Positions 44,548 to 53,361 of a stretch of DNA of 64,000 bases are shown here, piece after piece (position 1 is the first letter of the stretch; each line of letters opens with the position of its first letter). The notes under the pieces were generated by a model, which saw only the letters and a program-made list of their open reading frames with translations, searched no databases and was not told the origin of the DNA. The stretch lies in the NCBI RefSeq assembly GCF_035552695.1, contig NZ_DASZKT010000043.1, positions 1 through 64,000 of the forward strand, written 5' to 3'. The stretch comes from Actinospica sp035552695. GTDB lineage: Bacteria > Actinomycetota > Actinomycetes > Streptomycetales > Catenulisporaceae. Both the position numbers and the translations under genes were made by a program.

Positions 44548-47500
44548 TCAGCCGCCGAGTGCGGCGAGCCGCTGCTCGGCCTCGCCGAGCTCCGCGAGCC
44601 GCATCGAGCGGTAGAGCCGGACCGCCTCGCGCAGCGGCTCCAGCGCGGCCGTAGGGTCGCCGAGCAGCACCCGGCAGCGCGCGACGCCGTCCAGGCTCCG
44701 GGCCTCGGCGACGGTACGGCGGATTCGGCGTGCGAGCGGCAGCGCCTGATCGAAGCGGGCGAGTGCGGCCTGCGCGTCGCCCGCTTCGAGGGCGGCAAGA
44801 CCCAGGTAGACCAGCGCGTCCACCTCGCCCGGCGGGTCGTCCAGCGTTCCCCGGTGCGCGTCGAGCGCCCGCAGGATCAGCTCGCTGCCTCCGGGGTCGC
44901 CGGCCCGGATGCGCGCCCAGCCGAGCTCGCGGTCGACCTCGACGTCGCCGTACCTGCTCTCCACGGACGCGTAGTGCTGCCGCGACTCCTCGAGCAGCTT
45001 GATCCCCGCGAGCGGGTCGCCCGCCGCGACGCGGAGCCGGCCAAGATGCTCGGTGATGACGGCCCGACCGAGCGGATAGTCGAGCTGGTCGAACAGCCGG
45101 TATGCGCGGTTCAGCGCCTCTCCCGCCTGTTCGTACTCGCCGCACACCGTGTGGATCATGCCGAGACCGTCCAGCGAGGCGCCCTCGCCCACCCGCTGGT
45201 CGAATTCGCGGTTGATCTCGACCGCGCGCACGAGCGCTTCGTGCGCCTCGTCGTGCTCGCCGAGATCGAGCAGGACGTAGCCGAGCTTCTGCAGCGCGGT
45301 CGCCTCGGCCTGGCGGTTGCCGAGCTCACGGTGGATCGCCAGCGTCGCCCGGCACGCCTCCACCGCCTCCGCGTTGCGCCCGAGCATCCGTACGGTGTCG
45401 GCGATCGACTGCAGCGCCAGGGCCTCGCCGTGCCGGTCGCCGATCTCCCGGAACACGTCGAGGGCCTCCCGCTCGGGGACCAGCGCCGCGTCCAACTCGT
45501 GCATGTGGGTCAGCACCCGGCCGGTGCGGAACAGCGCGTCGGCCTCGCCGGGCCGGTTGCCGACCTCGCGGTAGAGCCCAAGCGCCCGGCCGAGCAGTAT
45601 CTTGGACCGCTCGTACGCCCCCGGCTGTGCGAGGAGCGTGATGATCTGGGCCAGGTTGCGCAGCGCGTCGGCTCGGCTCTGCGTGTCGCCCAGCGCCGCC
45701 GCCTCGCGTTCCGCCTGCTCCTGCAGCGCCACCGCTTCCGCCCAGGGGCCGTCGAGCTGGAGCAGCGAGGCGAGTCCGAGGGCCAGATCGATGCGGCGCT
45801 CCGGCGGCACGGCGGCATCGGCGACCGCGGCGAGCAGGTCGGCCCGCTCCGTGCGCAGCCAGGCCATCGCCCGGGCCATGGAGTCGAGTTCGGGGCTCGG
45901 GCCGAAGCTCGTGACCGCTTCCCGCCAGCGGATCGCGGTCGCGTGGTGGCGCGACGCGGTCCACGTCGCGTACCGGTAGTAGTCCGCCAGCCGGTTCCGC
46001 GCCGCGCCCGCCTCGTCGCTCGCGGCGTCCATCAGTGTCCTGGCATATGCGCGTACGAGGTCGTGCATGCCGTACCGGCCCTCGGCCTGCTGGATCAGCA
46101 GGCTGCGATTCAGCAGCGAGTCCAGCAGGCGTGCGGCCGTCTCGGTGTCCGTGTCGAGCAGGTTCGCCGCCGCGTACGCGTCGATCTCCGGGCCGGGCAG
46201 CACACCGAGCAGCCGCAGCGTCCGCTGCTCCGGCTTCGGCAGGTGCGCGTAGGAGGACTCGAAGACCGAGGTCAGGTCGCGCTCGCCGTCGGTCAGGTGG
46301 CCCAGGCGCACGTCCTCGTCGCGCAGCTCGGCGAGCAGGTCCTCGACGCGCAGAGCACTGCTGTGCCGCAGCCGGGCCGCGACGATCCGCAAGGCCAGCG
46401 GCACGAACCCGCAGAGCGCGGCCAGCTCGCGGACCTCCGGCGAGGCGTCGAGCGTGCGCTCGCGTCCGGCGGCCCTGACGAGCAGGGCGACGGCCTCGTC
46501 GGCGCCGAGGATGTCGAGGGTGAGCGAGTGTGCGTCGGTCAGCCCGGCCAGCCGGCCGCGGCTGGTGATCAGCACGAGGCAGCCGCGGGTTCCGGGAAGC
46601 AGCGGACGCACCTGCTCGCCGTCCGCCGCGTTGTCCAGCACGATCAGGGTTCTGCTGTCGGCGAGCGTCGTCCGGTACAGCTCGGCGCGCTCGGCCACGC
46701 CGTCCGGAATCCGCTGCGCCGGCGTGCCGAGCGCGCGCAGCAGATAGGCGAGCGCCTGCCCGGGGTCCACCGGGTCGGCTTCGTGCGCTGCGTGCCCGCG
46801 CAGGTCGATGAACAGCTGCCCGTCCGGAAAGCGGTCGGCCACGTGGTGCGCGGCGTGCACGGCCAGCGCGGTCTTGCCGATCCCGCCCATGCCGTCCAGC
46901 GCCGAGATGACGACGGCACCCGAGGCGCGCCCCGCAGCGGCGATCAGTTCGGCCAGCTCCGCCTCCCGACCGGTGAACGCGCGCGTGCTGGTCGGCAGTT
47001 GGCGCGGGGCGTTCGGATTCGGCGGCAACGAGAGCGCGGGGTCTCGGCGGACGATCGCGACACGCAGCTCACGCAGGGCCGCACTCGGCTCGAGGCCGAG
47101 GTCGTCGAGCAGTGACTCCTGATACGCGTCGTACTCGGCCGCGGCATCCTCCGCCTGCCCGGAACGGTAGAGCGCGAGCATCAGCTGGCTGCGAAACGCC
47201 TCATGCCGCGGATGCTCCACGATGAGCTCACGCAACTCGCCGATCAGCTCGTGGTGACGGCCGAGTTGGAGCTCCGCCTCGATCCGCCCCTGCAGCGCCT
47301 GGACTCGAGCCTCCTCCAATTCGCGGACCCGCGGGATTCCGGTGAGCGCCGGGATGTCGGCCAGCGGCCGGCCGCGCCAGAGCCCGAGCGCAGTGCCGTA
47401 GTGCCGGGCCGCGTCGGACCACTTCCGGTCCGCGAGCTTCCGGCGGCCGGCCGCGCACTCCTCGGCGAACACGTGCAGGTCGAGCTCGCCGGGCTCGACC

Positions 47501-47766
47501 CGGATCGAGTACCCGGGCGGCACCGCGCGGATCAGGTTCTCGTCGCCGAAGACCTGCCGGAGCCGCTTGATCTGGTTGTACAGCGCCATCACGGCGCCCT
47601 GTCCGGAGCCCTCGCCCCAGAGCAGGTCGATGAGCGCCTCCGCCGAGACGGGTTCGCCGGCGTGCAGCAGCAGCACGGCGAGCAGCGTCCGCCGCTGCGC
47701 GCCGCGGAGCACGACCGGGCCCGCGGCATCGGCCACCGACAGCGATCCGAGCAGGGTGTATCGCAT
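44548..47766 (-). CDS. AfsR-like SARP/BTAD regulator with NB-ARC and TPR domains (copy 2)
   Basis: 1072 aa with the same architecture as its neighbours: winged helix (LLGSLSVADAAGPVVLRG), BTAD to about residue 245, NB-ARC with GMGGIGKTALAV and TLIVLDNAADGEQVRPLLPG, then HDLVRAYARTLMDAA and a C-terminal TPR array. AAGGAGG precedes ATG 47766 and only 14 nt separate it from the stop of copy 3, so these two are surely co-transcribed. The number of TPR-like repeats differs little between the copies, so divergence is mostly by substitution. Targets are unknown. Confidence 0.93.
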   Translation of the reverse strand: MRYTLLGSLSVADAAGPVVLRGAQRRTLLAVLLLHAGEPVSAEALIDLLWGEGSGQGAVMALYNQIKRLRQVFGDENLIRAVPPGYSIRVEPGELDLHVFAEECAAGRRKLADRKWSDAARHYGTALGLWRGRPLADIPALTGIPRVRELEEARVQALQGRIEAELQLGRHHELIGELRELIVEHPRHEAFRSQLMLALYRSGQAEDAAAEYDAYQESLLDDLGLEPSAALRELRVAIVRRDPALSLPPNPNAPRQLPTSTRAFTGREAELAELIAAAGRASGAVVISALDGMGGIGKTALAVHAAHHVADRFPDGQLFIDLRGHAAHEADPVDPGQALAYLLRALGTPAQRIPDGVAERAELYRTTLADSRTLIVLDNAADGEQVRPLLPGTRGCLVLITSRGRLAGLTDAHSLTLDILGADEAVALLVRAAGRERTLDASPEVRELAALCGFVPLALRIVAARLRHSSALRVEDLLAELRDEDVRLGHLTDGERDLTSVFESSYAHLPKPEQRTLRLLGVLPGPEIDAYAAANLLDTDTETAARLLDSLLNRSLLIQQAEGRYGMHDLVRAYARTLMDAASDEAGAARNRLADYYRYATWTASRHHATAIRWREAVTSFGPSPELDSMARAMAWLRTERADLLAAVADAAVPPERRIDLALGLASLLQLDGPWAEAVALQEQAEREAAALGDTQSRADALRNLAQIITLLAQPGAYERSKILLGRALGLYREVGNRPGEADALFRTGRVLTHMHELDAALVPEREALDVFREIGDRHGEALALQSIADTVRMLGRNAEAVEACRATLAIHRELGNRQAEATALQKLGYVLLDLGEHDEAHEALVRAVEINREFDQRVGEGASLDGLGMIHTVCGEYEQAGEALNRAYRLFDQLDYPLGRAVITEHLGRLRVAAGDPLAGIKLLEESRQHYASVESRYGDVEVDRELGWARIRAGDPGGSELILRALDAHRGTLDDPPGEVDALVYLGLAALEAGDAQAALARFDQALPLARRIRRTVAEARSLDGVARCRVLLGDPTAALEPLREAVRLYRSMRLAELGEAEQRLAALGG

Positions 47767-47780
47767 GGGGCTCGCCTCCT

Positions 47781-50700
47781 TCAGTTCTCCAGCGCGGCGA
47801 GCCGCTCCTCCGCCTCGGCCAGCTCCGCGAGCCGCATCCGCCGGTACAGCCGCACCGCCTCGTCCAGCGGCTCACGCGCCGCCGCGGGCTCGCCGAGCAT
47901 TTCGTGGCAGCGCGCCACGCCGTCCAGCGCGTAGGCCAGCGAGAAGCCGCGCCGCCAGTTGCGCGCCCGCGACACCACCTCGTCGAAAATCTTGAGCGCG
48001 GCCGCCGGATCGCCCTCGTCCTCGGCGATCCGGGCCAGGTAGACCAGGCAGTCGGTCTCGGCGGAGACGTCCGGCTGCACGTCCCGGCAGTGCTCCAGCG
48101 CCTGCTCGACCAGCCGCCGGCCCTCGGGATCGCCGGACAGGTGCAGCGCCCAACCGAGTTCGCGCACCGCGTGGTAGGTGTTGGCCGCCTCGGAGCCGGT
48201 CAGCTCGATGCTCCTGGAGCGCTCCAGGATGCGGATTCCCTCGGCCGGCTCGCCGGCGCGCACGCGGTCCTGGCCGAGCCAGGTGAGCGAGAAGGCCGTT
48301 CCGAAGCCGTAACCGAGGCTGTCGTAGACGGCGATCGACTCCGTCAGCTCGGCGTACGCCTGCTCGTGTTCGCCCCGCAGGGAGTGCAGGTGGCCGAGCG
48401 CGCCGAGCGCCGCCGCCGCCAGCTGGGCCTGGCCGTGCTCACGCGACGCGGCGAGCAGCCGGGTGAAGGTCTCCAAGGCCTCGGTCAGTTCGCCGAGTTC
48501 GTACTCGAGGTAGCCGAGGATGGTCCAGGTGGAGGCCTCCGCCTGGTCGTGGCCGAGCTCCCGGTAGATCGCTCCGGCCGCACGCGCGTAGCCCCGCGCC
48601 TCGTCGAAGTGGAACAGCGAATGCTCGAGCTGGGCCAGCGACTGCATGGTCAGCGCCTCTCCGTGCCGGTCGCCGAGCTCGCGGAACAGCTCCAGCGCCT
48701 GGGTCTGGATCGGCCGGGCCACCGCGTACTCGTCGCGCTGCCGCAGCACCTGCCCGAGCCGGCGCAGCGTGTCGGCCTCGCCCATCCGGTTTCCCGCGGC
48801 CCGGTACAGCTCGGTGGCCTGTTCGAGCACGAGCTTCGGCCGATCGCTTCCGGCCGGCTCCGACCACACGATGATCTGCGCTAGGTTGCGCAGCGCATCG
48901 GCCTGCGCGAGCCGGTCGCCGAGCTCCCGGGCGGTCTCGGCGGCCGCTTCGTGCAGCCGCGCGGCCTGCGGCCACGGGCCGTCGTGATGCAGCAGCACGC
49001 CGAGGGCGGAGGTGAGATCGACCCGACGGGCCGGCGAGGCGGCCGGGTGTTCGAGGGCGGCGAACAGGCACTCCCGCTCGCGGCGCAGCCAGACCTTGGC
49101 GGCGGGCAGGTCGACCAGGCCGGGTACCGGGCCGGGCTGCTCGGTCCGCGGATGCCAGCGGATCGCGCTGGGGAACAGCACCGACGCGGCCCACGCCGTG
49201 TGCTCGTAGTACGCGTACAGCCGGTCCCGCGCCCCGTTCGCCTCCGCGCCCTCGGCGTCGATCAGCGTCCTGGCATACGCGCGGACCAGGTCGTGCAGGC
49301 CGTACCGGCCCTCGGCGTGCTGGATCAGCAGGCTGCGATCGAGCAGCGAGTCCAGCAGCCGGACGGCCGTCTCGGGGTCCGTGCCGAGCAGGTTCGCCGC
49401 CGCGTACCCGTCGATGTCCGGTCCAGGCAGCACGCCAAGCAGCCGCATCGCCCGCTGCTCAGGCTCCGGCAGGTGCACGAAGGAGGACTCGAAGACCGAG
49501 GTCAGGTCGCGCTCGCCGTCGGTCAGCCGGTCCAGCCGCACGTTCTCGTCGCGCAGTTCGGCGAGCAGGTCCCCGACCGTCAGCACGCCGCCGTGCCGCA
49601 GCCGCGCGCCGACGATCCGCAGCGCCAGCGGAACGTATCCGCACAGCTCGGCCAGCTCGCGCAGCGCCGGGGAGTCGGCCAGCTCACGTTCCGGGGCGGC
49701 GACCCGGATGAGCAGCGCCACGGCCTCCGCCTCGCCGAGGATGTCCACGGTCAGCGCCCGCGCGCCCGCGAGATCGGCCAGCCGGCCGCGGCTGGTGATC
49801 AGCACCAGGCAGCCGGGCGCGCCCGGCAGCAGCGGCTCGACCTGCGCGCCGTCGGCGGCGTTGTCCAGCACGATCAGTGTTCTGCTGTCGGCCAGCCGGG
49901 ACCGGTAGAGCTCGGCGCGCTCCGGCACCCCGGGCGGGATCGCCTGCGCGGGAACGCCGAGCGAGCGCAGCAGGTAGGCCAGCGCCTCCGCGCTGGACAT
50001 CGGATCGACGTCCGGCGCGTGCCCGCGCAGGTCGATGAACAGCGCTCCGTCCGGGAAGCGGTCGGCCACCCGATGCGCCGCGTGCACGGCCAGCGCCGTC
50101 TTGCCGATCCCGCCCAATCCGTCCAGCGCCGTGATCACCAGCGCCCGCGCGGCGCCGCCCGCGGCCTGCGCCAGTTCGGCCAGCTCCGCGACCCGGCCGG
50201 TGAACGTGCGAGTGTCCGCGGGCAGCTGATGCGGCGCGTTCGGGTTCTGCGGCAGCACGAGAGCGGGGTCCCGGCGCACGATCGCGTCACGCAGCTCGCG
50301 CAGCTCCGCGCTCGGTTCGAGGCCCAGCTCGTCGAGCAGTGCCGCCCGGTACGCGTCGTACCCGGCGGTCGCGTCGTCGGGGCGTCCCGCGCGGTGCAGC
50401 GCGAGCATCAGCTGGCTGCGAAACGCCTCGCGCCTGGGGTGCTCCGCGGCCAGCGCACCGAGCTCGTCGAGCAGCTCGTGGTGACGGCCGAGGTTCAGGT
50501 CCGCCTCGATCCGCCCCTGCAGCGCCTGGGCGTACGTCTCCTCCAGCTCGCGCACCCGCGCGTCGTCGGCGAGCGCGGGGATGTCCGCCAGCGGCCGGCC
50601 CTGCCAGAGCTCGAGCGCCGCGCGGAATCGCCGGGCAGCCTCCGCCCACGCCTGCTCGCCCAGCTTCTGGCGGCCGGCCGCGTACTCCGCGGCGAAGACG

Positions 50701-50996
50701 TGCAGGTCCAGTTCCCCCGGCCGCACGTGGATCAGGTAGCCGGGCGGCACCGCGCGCACCCGGTCCTCATCGCCGAGCGCGTGCCGCAGCCGCATCACCT
50801 GAACGTGCAACGGCGTCATCGAAGACGCGTCCAGCGCCTCCGTCCCCCACAGCAGCTCCGCGAGCCGGTCCGTGGACACCGGCGTGCCCGCCTCCAGCAG
50901 CAGCGCCGCGAGCAGCGTGCGCCGCAGCCGGCCGGCCACCGGGATCGGGCCGGACTCGCCGTGTGCCGAAAGCGGACCGAGCAGCGCGAAGCGCAC
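47781..50996 (-). CDS. AfsR-like SARP/BTAD regulator with NB-ARC and TPR domains (copy 3)
   Basis: 1071 aa, first gene of the triplet operon. Winged helix (ALLGPLSAHGESGPIPVAG), BTAD, NB-ARC with GLGGIGKTALAV and TLIVLDNAADGAQVEPLLPG, HDLVRAYARTLIDAE, TPR array. GTG 50996 follows GGAGGTCGC. In the winged helix it differs most from the other two: LHVQVMRLRHALGD instead of LYNQI-RLRK/Q-, so its DNA specificity may differ. A perfect heptamer direct repeat with 11-bp period lies 20-37 bp upstream (51016-51033), the spacing SARPs bind, which suggests autoregulation or control of the divergent mdh. Confidence 0.93.
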   Translation of the reverse strand: MRFALLGPLSAHGESGPIPVAGRLRRTLLAALLLEAGTPVSTDRLAELLWGTEALDASSMTPLHVQVMRLRHALGDEDRVRAVPPGYLIHVRPGELDLHVFAAEYAAGRQKLGEQAWAEAARRFRAALELWQGRPLADIPALADDARVRELEETYAQALQGRIEADLNLGRHHELLDELGALAAEHPRREAFRSQLMLALHRAGRPDDATAGYDAYRAALLDELGLEPSAELRELRDAIVRRDPALVLPQNPNAPHQLPADTRTFTGRVAELAELAQAAGGAARALVITALDGLGGIGKTALAVHAAHRVADRFPDGALFIDLRGHAPDVDPMSSAEALAYLLRSLGVPAQAIPPGVPERAELYRSRLADSRTLIVLDNAADGAQVEPLLPGAPGCLVLITSRGRLADLAGARALTVDILGEAEAVALLIRVAAPERELADSPALRELAELCGYVPLALRIVGARLRHGGVLTVGDLLAELRDENVRLDRLTDGERDLTSVFESSFVHLPEPEQRAMRLLGVLPGPDIDGYAAANLLGTDPETAVRLLDSLLDRSLLIQHAEGRYGLHDLVRAYARTLIDAEGAEANGARDRLYAYYEHTAWAASVLFPSAIRWHPRTEQPGPVPGLVDLPAAKVWLRRERECLFAALEHPAASPARRVDLTSALGVLLHHDGPWPQAARLHEAAAETARELGDRLAQADALRNLAQIIVWSEPAGSDRPKLVLEQATELYRAAGNRMGEADTLRRLGQVLRQRDEYAVARPIQTQALELFRELGDRHGEALTMQSLAQLEHSLFHFDEARGYARAAGAIYRELGHDQAEASTWTILGYLEYELGELTEALETFTRLLAASREHGQAQLAAAALGALGHLHSLRGEHEQAYAELTESIAVYDSLGYGFGTAFSLTWLGQDRVRAGEPAEGIRILERSRSIELTGSEAANTYHAVRELGWALHLSGDPEGRRLVEQALEHCRDVQPDVSAETDCLVYLARIAEDEGDPAAALKIFDEVVSRARNWRRGFSLAYALDGVARCHEMLGEPAAAREPLDEAVRLYRRMRLAELAEAEERLAALEN

Positions 50997-51015
50997 GCGA
51001 CCTCCAGTGTGGGAA

Positions 51016-51033
51016 ATCCTGAAGTCATCCTGA
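51016..51033. promoter_or_regulatory. SARP-type direct repeat (heptamer x2, 11-bp period)
   Basis: ATCCTGA occurs at 51016-51022 and 51027-51033 with a 4-bp spacer (TCAGGAT on the minus strand). Two heptamers with 11-bp centre spacing are the known layout of SARP operators. It lies between the first SARP gene and mdh. On the plus strand a weak -10-like TGCTAT follows 7 bp later. Confidence 0.45.
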
Positions 51034-51208
51034 GCCGTGATGCTATCCGTACGTGGGCGGGTGCGGGCAGGGTGCGACCACCACCATTCCCGCTGTCACC
51101 AGTCTCACAGCCGGCCCGGCACGAACCCGGGGTCGCGGCGGAGTAACGTTACCGGCGGGAAACCCCGCCAAAGCCCCCAGACTTCGAAGCAGAAGAAGGC
51201 GTCACGAC

Positions 51209-52198
51209 ATGACTCGCACCCCCGTCAACGTCACGGTGACCGGCGCGGCCGGCCAGATCGGTTACTCGCTGCTGTTCCGCATCGCGTCCGGCCACCTGCT
51301 CGGGCCGGACGTCCCGGTCAGCCTGCGCCTGCTCGAGATCACCCCGGCGCTCAAGGCCGCCGAGGGCACCGCGATGGAGCTCGACGACTGCGCCTTCCCG
51401 CTGCTGCGCGGCATCGAGATCACCGACGACCTGAAGACCGCGTTCGACGGCACCAACGTGGCGCTGCTGGTCGGCGCGATGCCGCGGAAGGCCGGCATGG
51501 AGCGCGGCGAGCTGCTCTCCGCCAACGGCGGCATCTTCAAGCCGCAGGGCAAGGCCATCAACGACCACGCGGCCGACGACATCCGGGTCCTGGTCGTGGG
51601 CAACCCGGCGAACACCAACGCGCTGATCGCCGTGAGCAACGCCCCCGACGTGCCGAAGAGCCGGTTCACCGCGATGACCCGCCTCGACCACAACCGCGCC
51701 ATCGCGCAGGTGGCCAAGAAGACCGGCGCGGCCGTCGGCGAGATCAGCAATCTGACGATCTGGGGCAACCACTCGGCGACGCAGTACCCGGACCTGTTCA
51801 ACGCCAAGGTCAACGGCAAGAACGCGGCCGAGATCATCGACGACCAGGCCTGGCTGGAGGGCGACTTCATCCCGACCGTCGCCAAGCGCGGCGCCGCGAT
51901 CATCGAGGCCCGCGGCCTGTCCTCCGCGGCCAGCGCCGCCTCCGCCGCGCTCGACCACGTGCGCACCTGGTTCCAGGGCACCGCCGAGGGCGACTGGACC
52001 TCGATGGGCATCGTCTCGGACGGCTCGTACGGCGTCCCGGAGGGCCTGGTCTCCTCGTTCCCGGTGACCACGAAGAACGGCGACTTCGAGATCGTCCAGG
52101 GCCTGGAGATCAACGAGTTCTCCCGCGGCCGCATCGACGCCTCGGTCGCCGAGCTCGCCTCCGAGCGCGACGAGGTCGTCAAGCTCGGCCTGATCTGA
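51209..52198 (+). CDS. mdh: Malate dehydrogenase
   Basis: 329 aa. Interconverts malate and oxaloacetate with NAD. Seen are the dinucleotide-binding VTGAAGQIGYSLLF, substrate Arg in MPRKAGMERGELL, NPANTNALIA, the catalytic TRLDHNRA and IWGNHSATQYPDL. The length and these motifs match the cytosolic-type (group 2) bacterial MDHs. ATG 51209 has AGAAGAAGG 9 nt upstream; a longer frame from 51053 is not supported. A strong hairpin follows at 52216. Divergent from the SARP triplet, with a 212-bp shared region that also contains a perfect GTAACGTTAC palindrome at 51143-51152. Confidence 0.97.
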   Translation: MTRTPVNVTVTGAAGQIGYSLLFRIASGHLLGPDVPVSLRLLEITPALKAAEGTAMELDDCAFPLLRGIEITDDLKTAFDGTNVALLVGAMPRKAGMERGELLSANGGIFKPQGKAINDHAADDIRVLVVGNPANTNALIAVSNAPDVPKSRFTAMTRLDHNRAIAQVAKKTGAAVGEISNLTIWGNHSATQYPDLFNAKVNGKNAAEIIDDQAWLEGDFIPTVAKRGAAIIEARGLSSAASAASAALDHVRTWFQGTAEGDWTSMGIVSDGSYGVPEGLVSSFPVTTKNGDFEIVQGLEINEFSRGRIDASVAELASERDEVVKLGLI

Positions 52199-52215
52199 CG
52201 GTTCGACAGAACCTC

Positions 52216-52263
52216 GGCGCGGCCCGCCTCTCCGAAGTTCTTCGGAGCCAGGCGGGCCGCGCC
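52216..52263 (+). terminator. mdh terminator hairpin
   Basis: An outer 14-bp stem (GGCGCGGCCCGCCT / AGGCGGGCCGCGCC) and an inner 8-bp stem (CTCCGAAG / CTTCGGAG) are separated by a 2-nt bulge, followed by GTCTTTC. Confidence 0.88.
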
Positions 52264-52369
52264 GTCTTTCGGTTCGATAACGCCGCTTGCCCTGGTGCGC
52301 AGGTATGCGTTTGTCTGGCGCGGTCCGCGTTCGTAGACAACGAATACTCATCGGGGGAGCAGCACTCTC

Positions 52370-53209
52370 ATGTCGAATCCGTACGACCAGAATCCGGGGC
52401 AGCAGCAGTACGGTCAGCCGCCGCAGTTCGGCGCGCCCGCGCCGCAGCAACCGCAGCAACCACAGCAACCACAGCAACCGCAGCAGCCGCAGCAGCCGCA
52501 GTACGGCCAGGCGCCGCAGTACGGCCAGCAGCCGCAGGACGCGCCCGCCTGGGGGCAGCCGGGCACCCAGCCGGCGCAGCAGGCCTACCCGGACCCGAAC
52601 GCGAACCCGTACGCGGCGGGCAACCCCTACGCCGCCGGCAACCAGTACCAGCAGCCGTACGGCGGCGTCCCGATGCAGCCCGGCCAGCCCGCCAAGCAGC
52701 GCGGCCGCGGCGCCGCGGGCTTCTTCGCGGTGCTCTTCGGCACCGTGTTCGGCCGCGTCGCGATAGGCCTGGTGGTCGCGGGCGGCATCGCGGTGTACCA
52801 CTTCGCCACCGCCGACCCGGCGCAGCGCAACTCCACCGGCCAGGTCAGCCAGTCCGGGAACCTGGCCGCCACCGACCTGCACGTCGGCGACTGCTTCGAC
52901 GCGCCGACCGGCACCGGGGGCATCTCGTCGGTCAAGGCGATCCCGTGCACGCAGGCGCACGACTCGCAGGTGTACGCGGAGCCGTCGATCTCCGAGTCCA
53001 CCTTCCCGGGCGCGAGCACGCTGCAGAGCGAGGGCCAGACCGCGTGCAACGCGAATTCCGCGACGTCCGCGGTCTCCTCGTCCGCGCCGTCCTCGCTGCA
53101 GGGGCAGATCTACTATCCGCAGGACGCCTCGACGTTCGCCGAGCAGAGCTACTTCATCTGCTCGATCTCGTCCTCCAGCGCGAACCTGACCCAGTCCTAC
53201 GTGAGCTGA
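52370..53209 (+). CDS. Septum-formation-domain membrane protein with Pro/Gln-rich N-terminus
   Basis: 279 aa. The cytoplasmic N-terminus (1-112) is Gln/Pro/Ala/Tyr-rich, with six PQQ units encoded by a 9-bp tandem repeat. One TM helix follows (RVAIGLVVAGGIAVYHFAT). The extracellular domain has the Septum_form-like pattern: LHVGDCFDAP, AIPCTQAHDSQVYAEP, a third Cys in QTACNANS and SYFICSIS, suggesting two disulfides. The name of the family comes from septum-site proteins; the exact role is unknown. GGGGGAG lies about 11 nt upstream of ATG. Monocistronic. Confidence 0.82.
   Translation: MSNPYDQNPGQQQYGQPPQFGAPAPQQPQQPQQPQQPQQPQQPQYGQAPQYGQQPQDAPAWGQPGTQPAQQAYPDPNANPYAAGNPYAAGNQYQQPYGGVPMQPGQPAKQRGRGAAGFFAVLFGTVFGRVAIGLVVAGGIAVYHFATADPAQRNSTGQVSQSGNLAATDLHVGDCFDAPTGTGGISSVKAIPCTQAHDSQVYAEPSISESTFPGASTLQSEGQTACNANSATSAVSSSAPSSLQGQIYYPQDASTFAEQSYFICSISSSSANLTQSYVS
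52442..52495 (+). repeat. 9-bp tandem repeat encoding Pro-Gln-Gln
   Basis: Six units of CCRCAGCAR inside the N-terminal arm of the septum-formation-domain gene. The copy number may vary between strains. Confidence 0.8.
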
Positions 53210-53242
53210 CCAGCCGGCGGCGGACAACTCCAGGGTGAACGC

Positions 53243-53277
53243 GGTGCTCGGGCCACTCAACAGCAGGCCCGAGCACC
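53243..53277 (+). terminator. 12-bp hairpin after the septum-formation-domain gene
   Basis: GGTGCTCGGGCC and GGCCCGAGCACC flank an 11-nt loop, 34 bp after the stop at 53209. Confidence 0.75.
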
Positions 53278-53361
53278 GTAGACTGGACCCATGGCCCCAT
53301 CGCCTCCGTCGGAGTGCAATAGACCCGGCGGCTCGCTCCCGATAGCCGGGGAGAAGAGCCG

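Noticed and set aside
51143..51152. GTAACGTTAC palindrome upstream of mdh as an operator
   Set aside because: Only 10 bp, single copy, no known matching regulator; mentioned under mdh but not called as a feature.
52442..52495. CRISPR or regulatory repeat
   Set aside because: It is a 9-bp coding repeat (Pro-Gln-Gln) within an intact gene.
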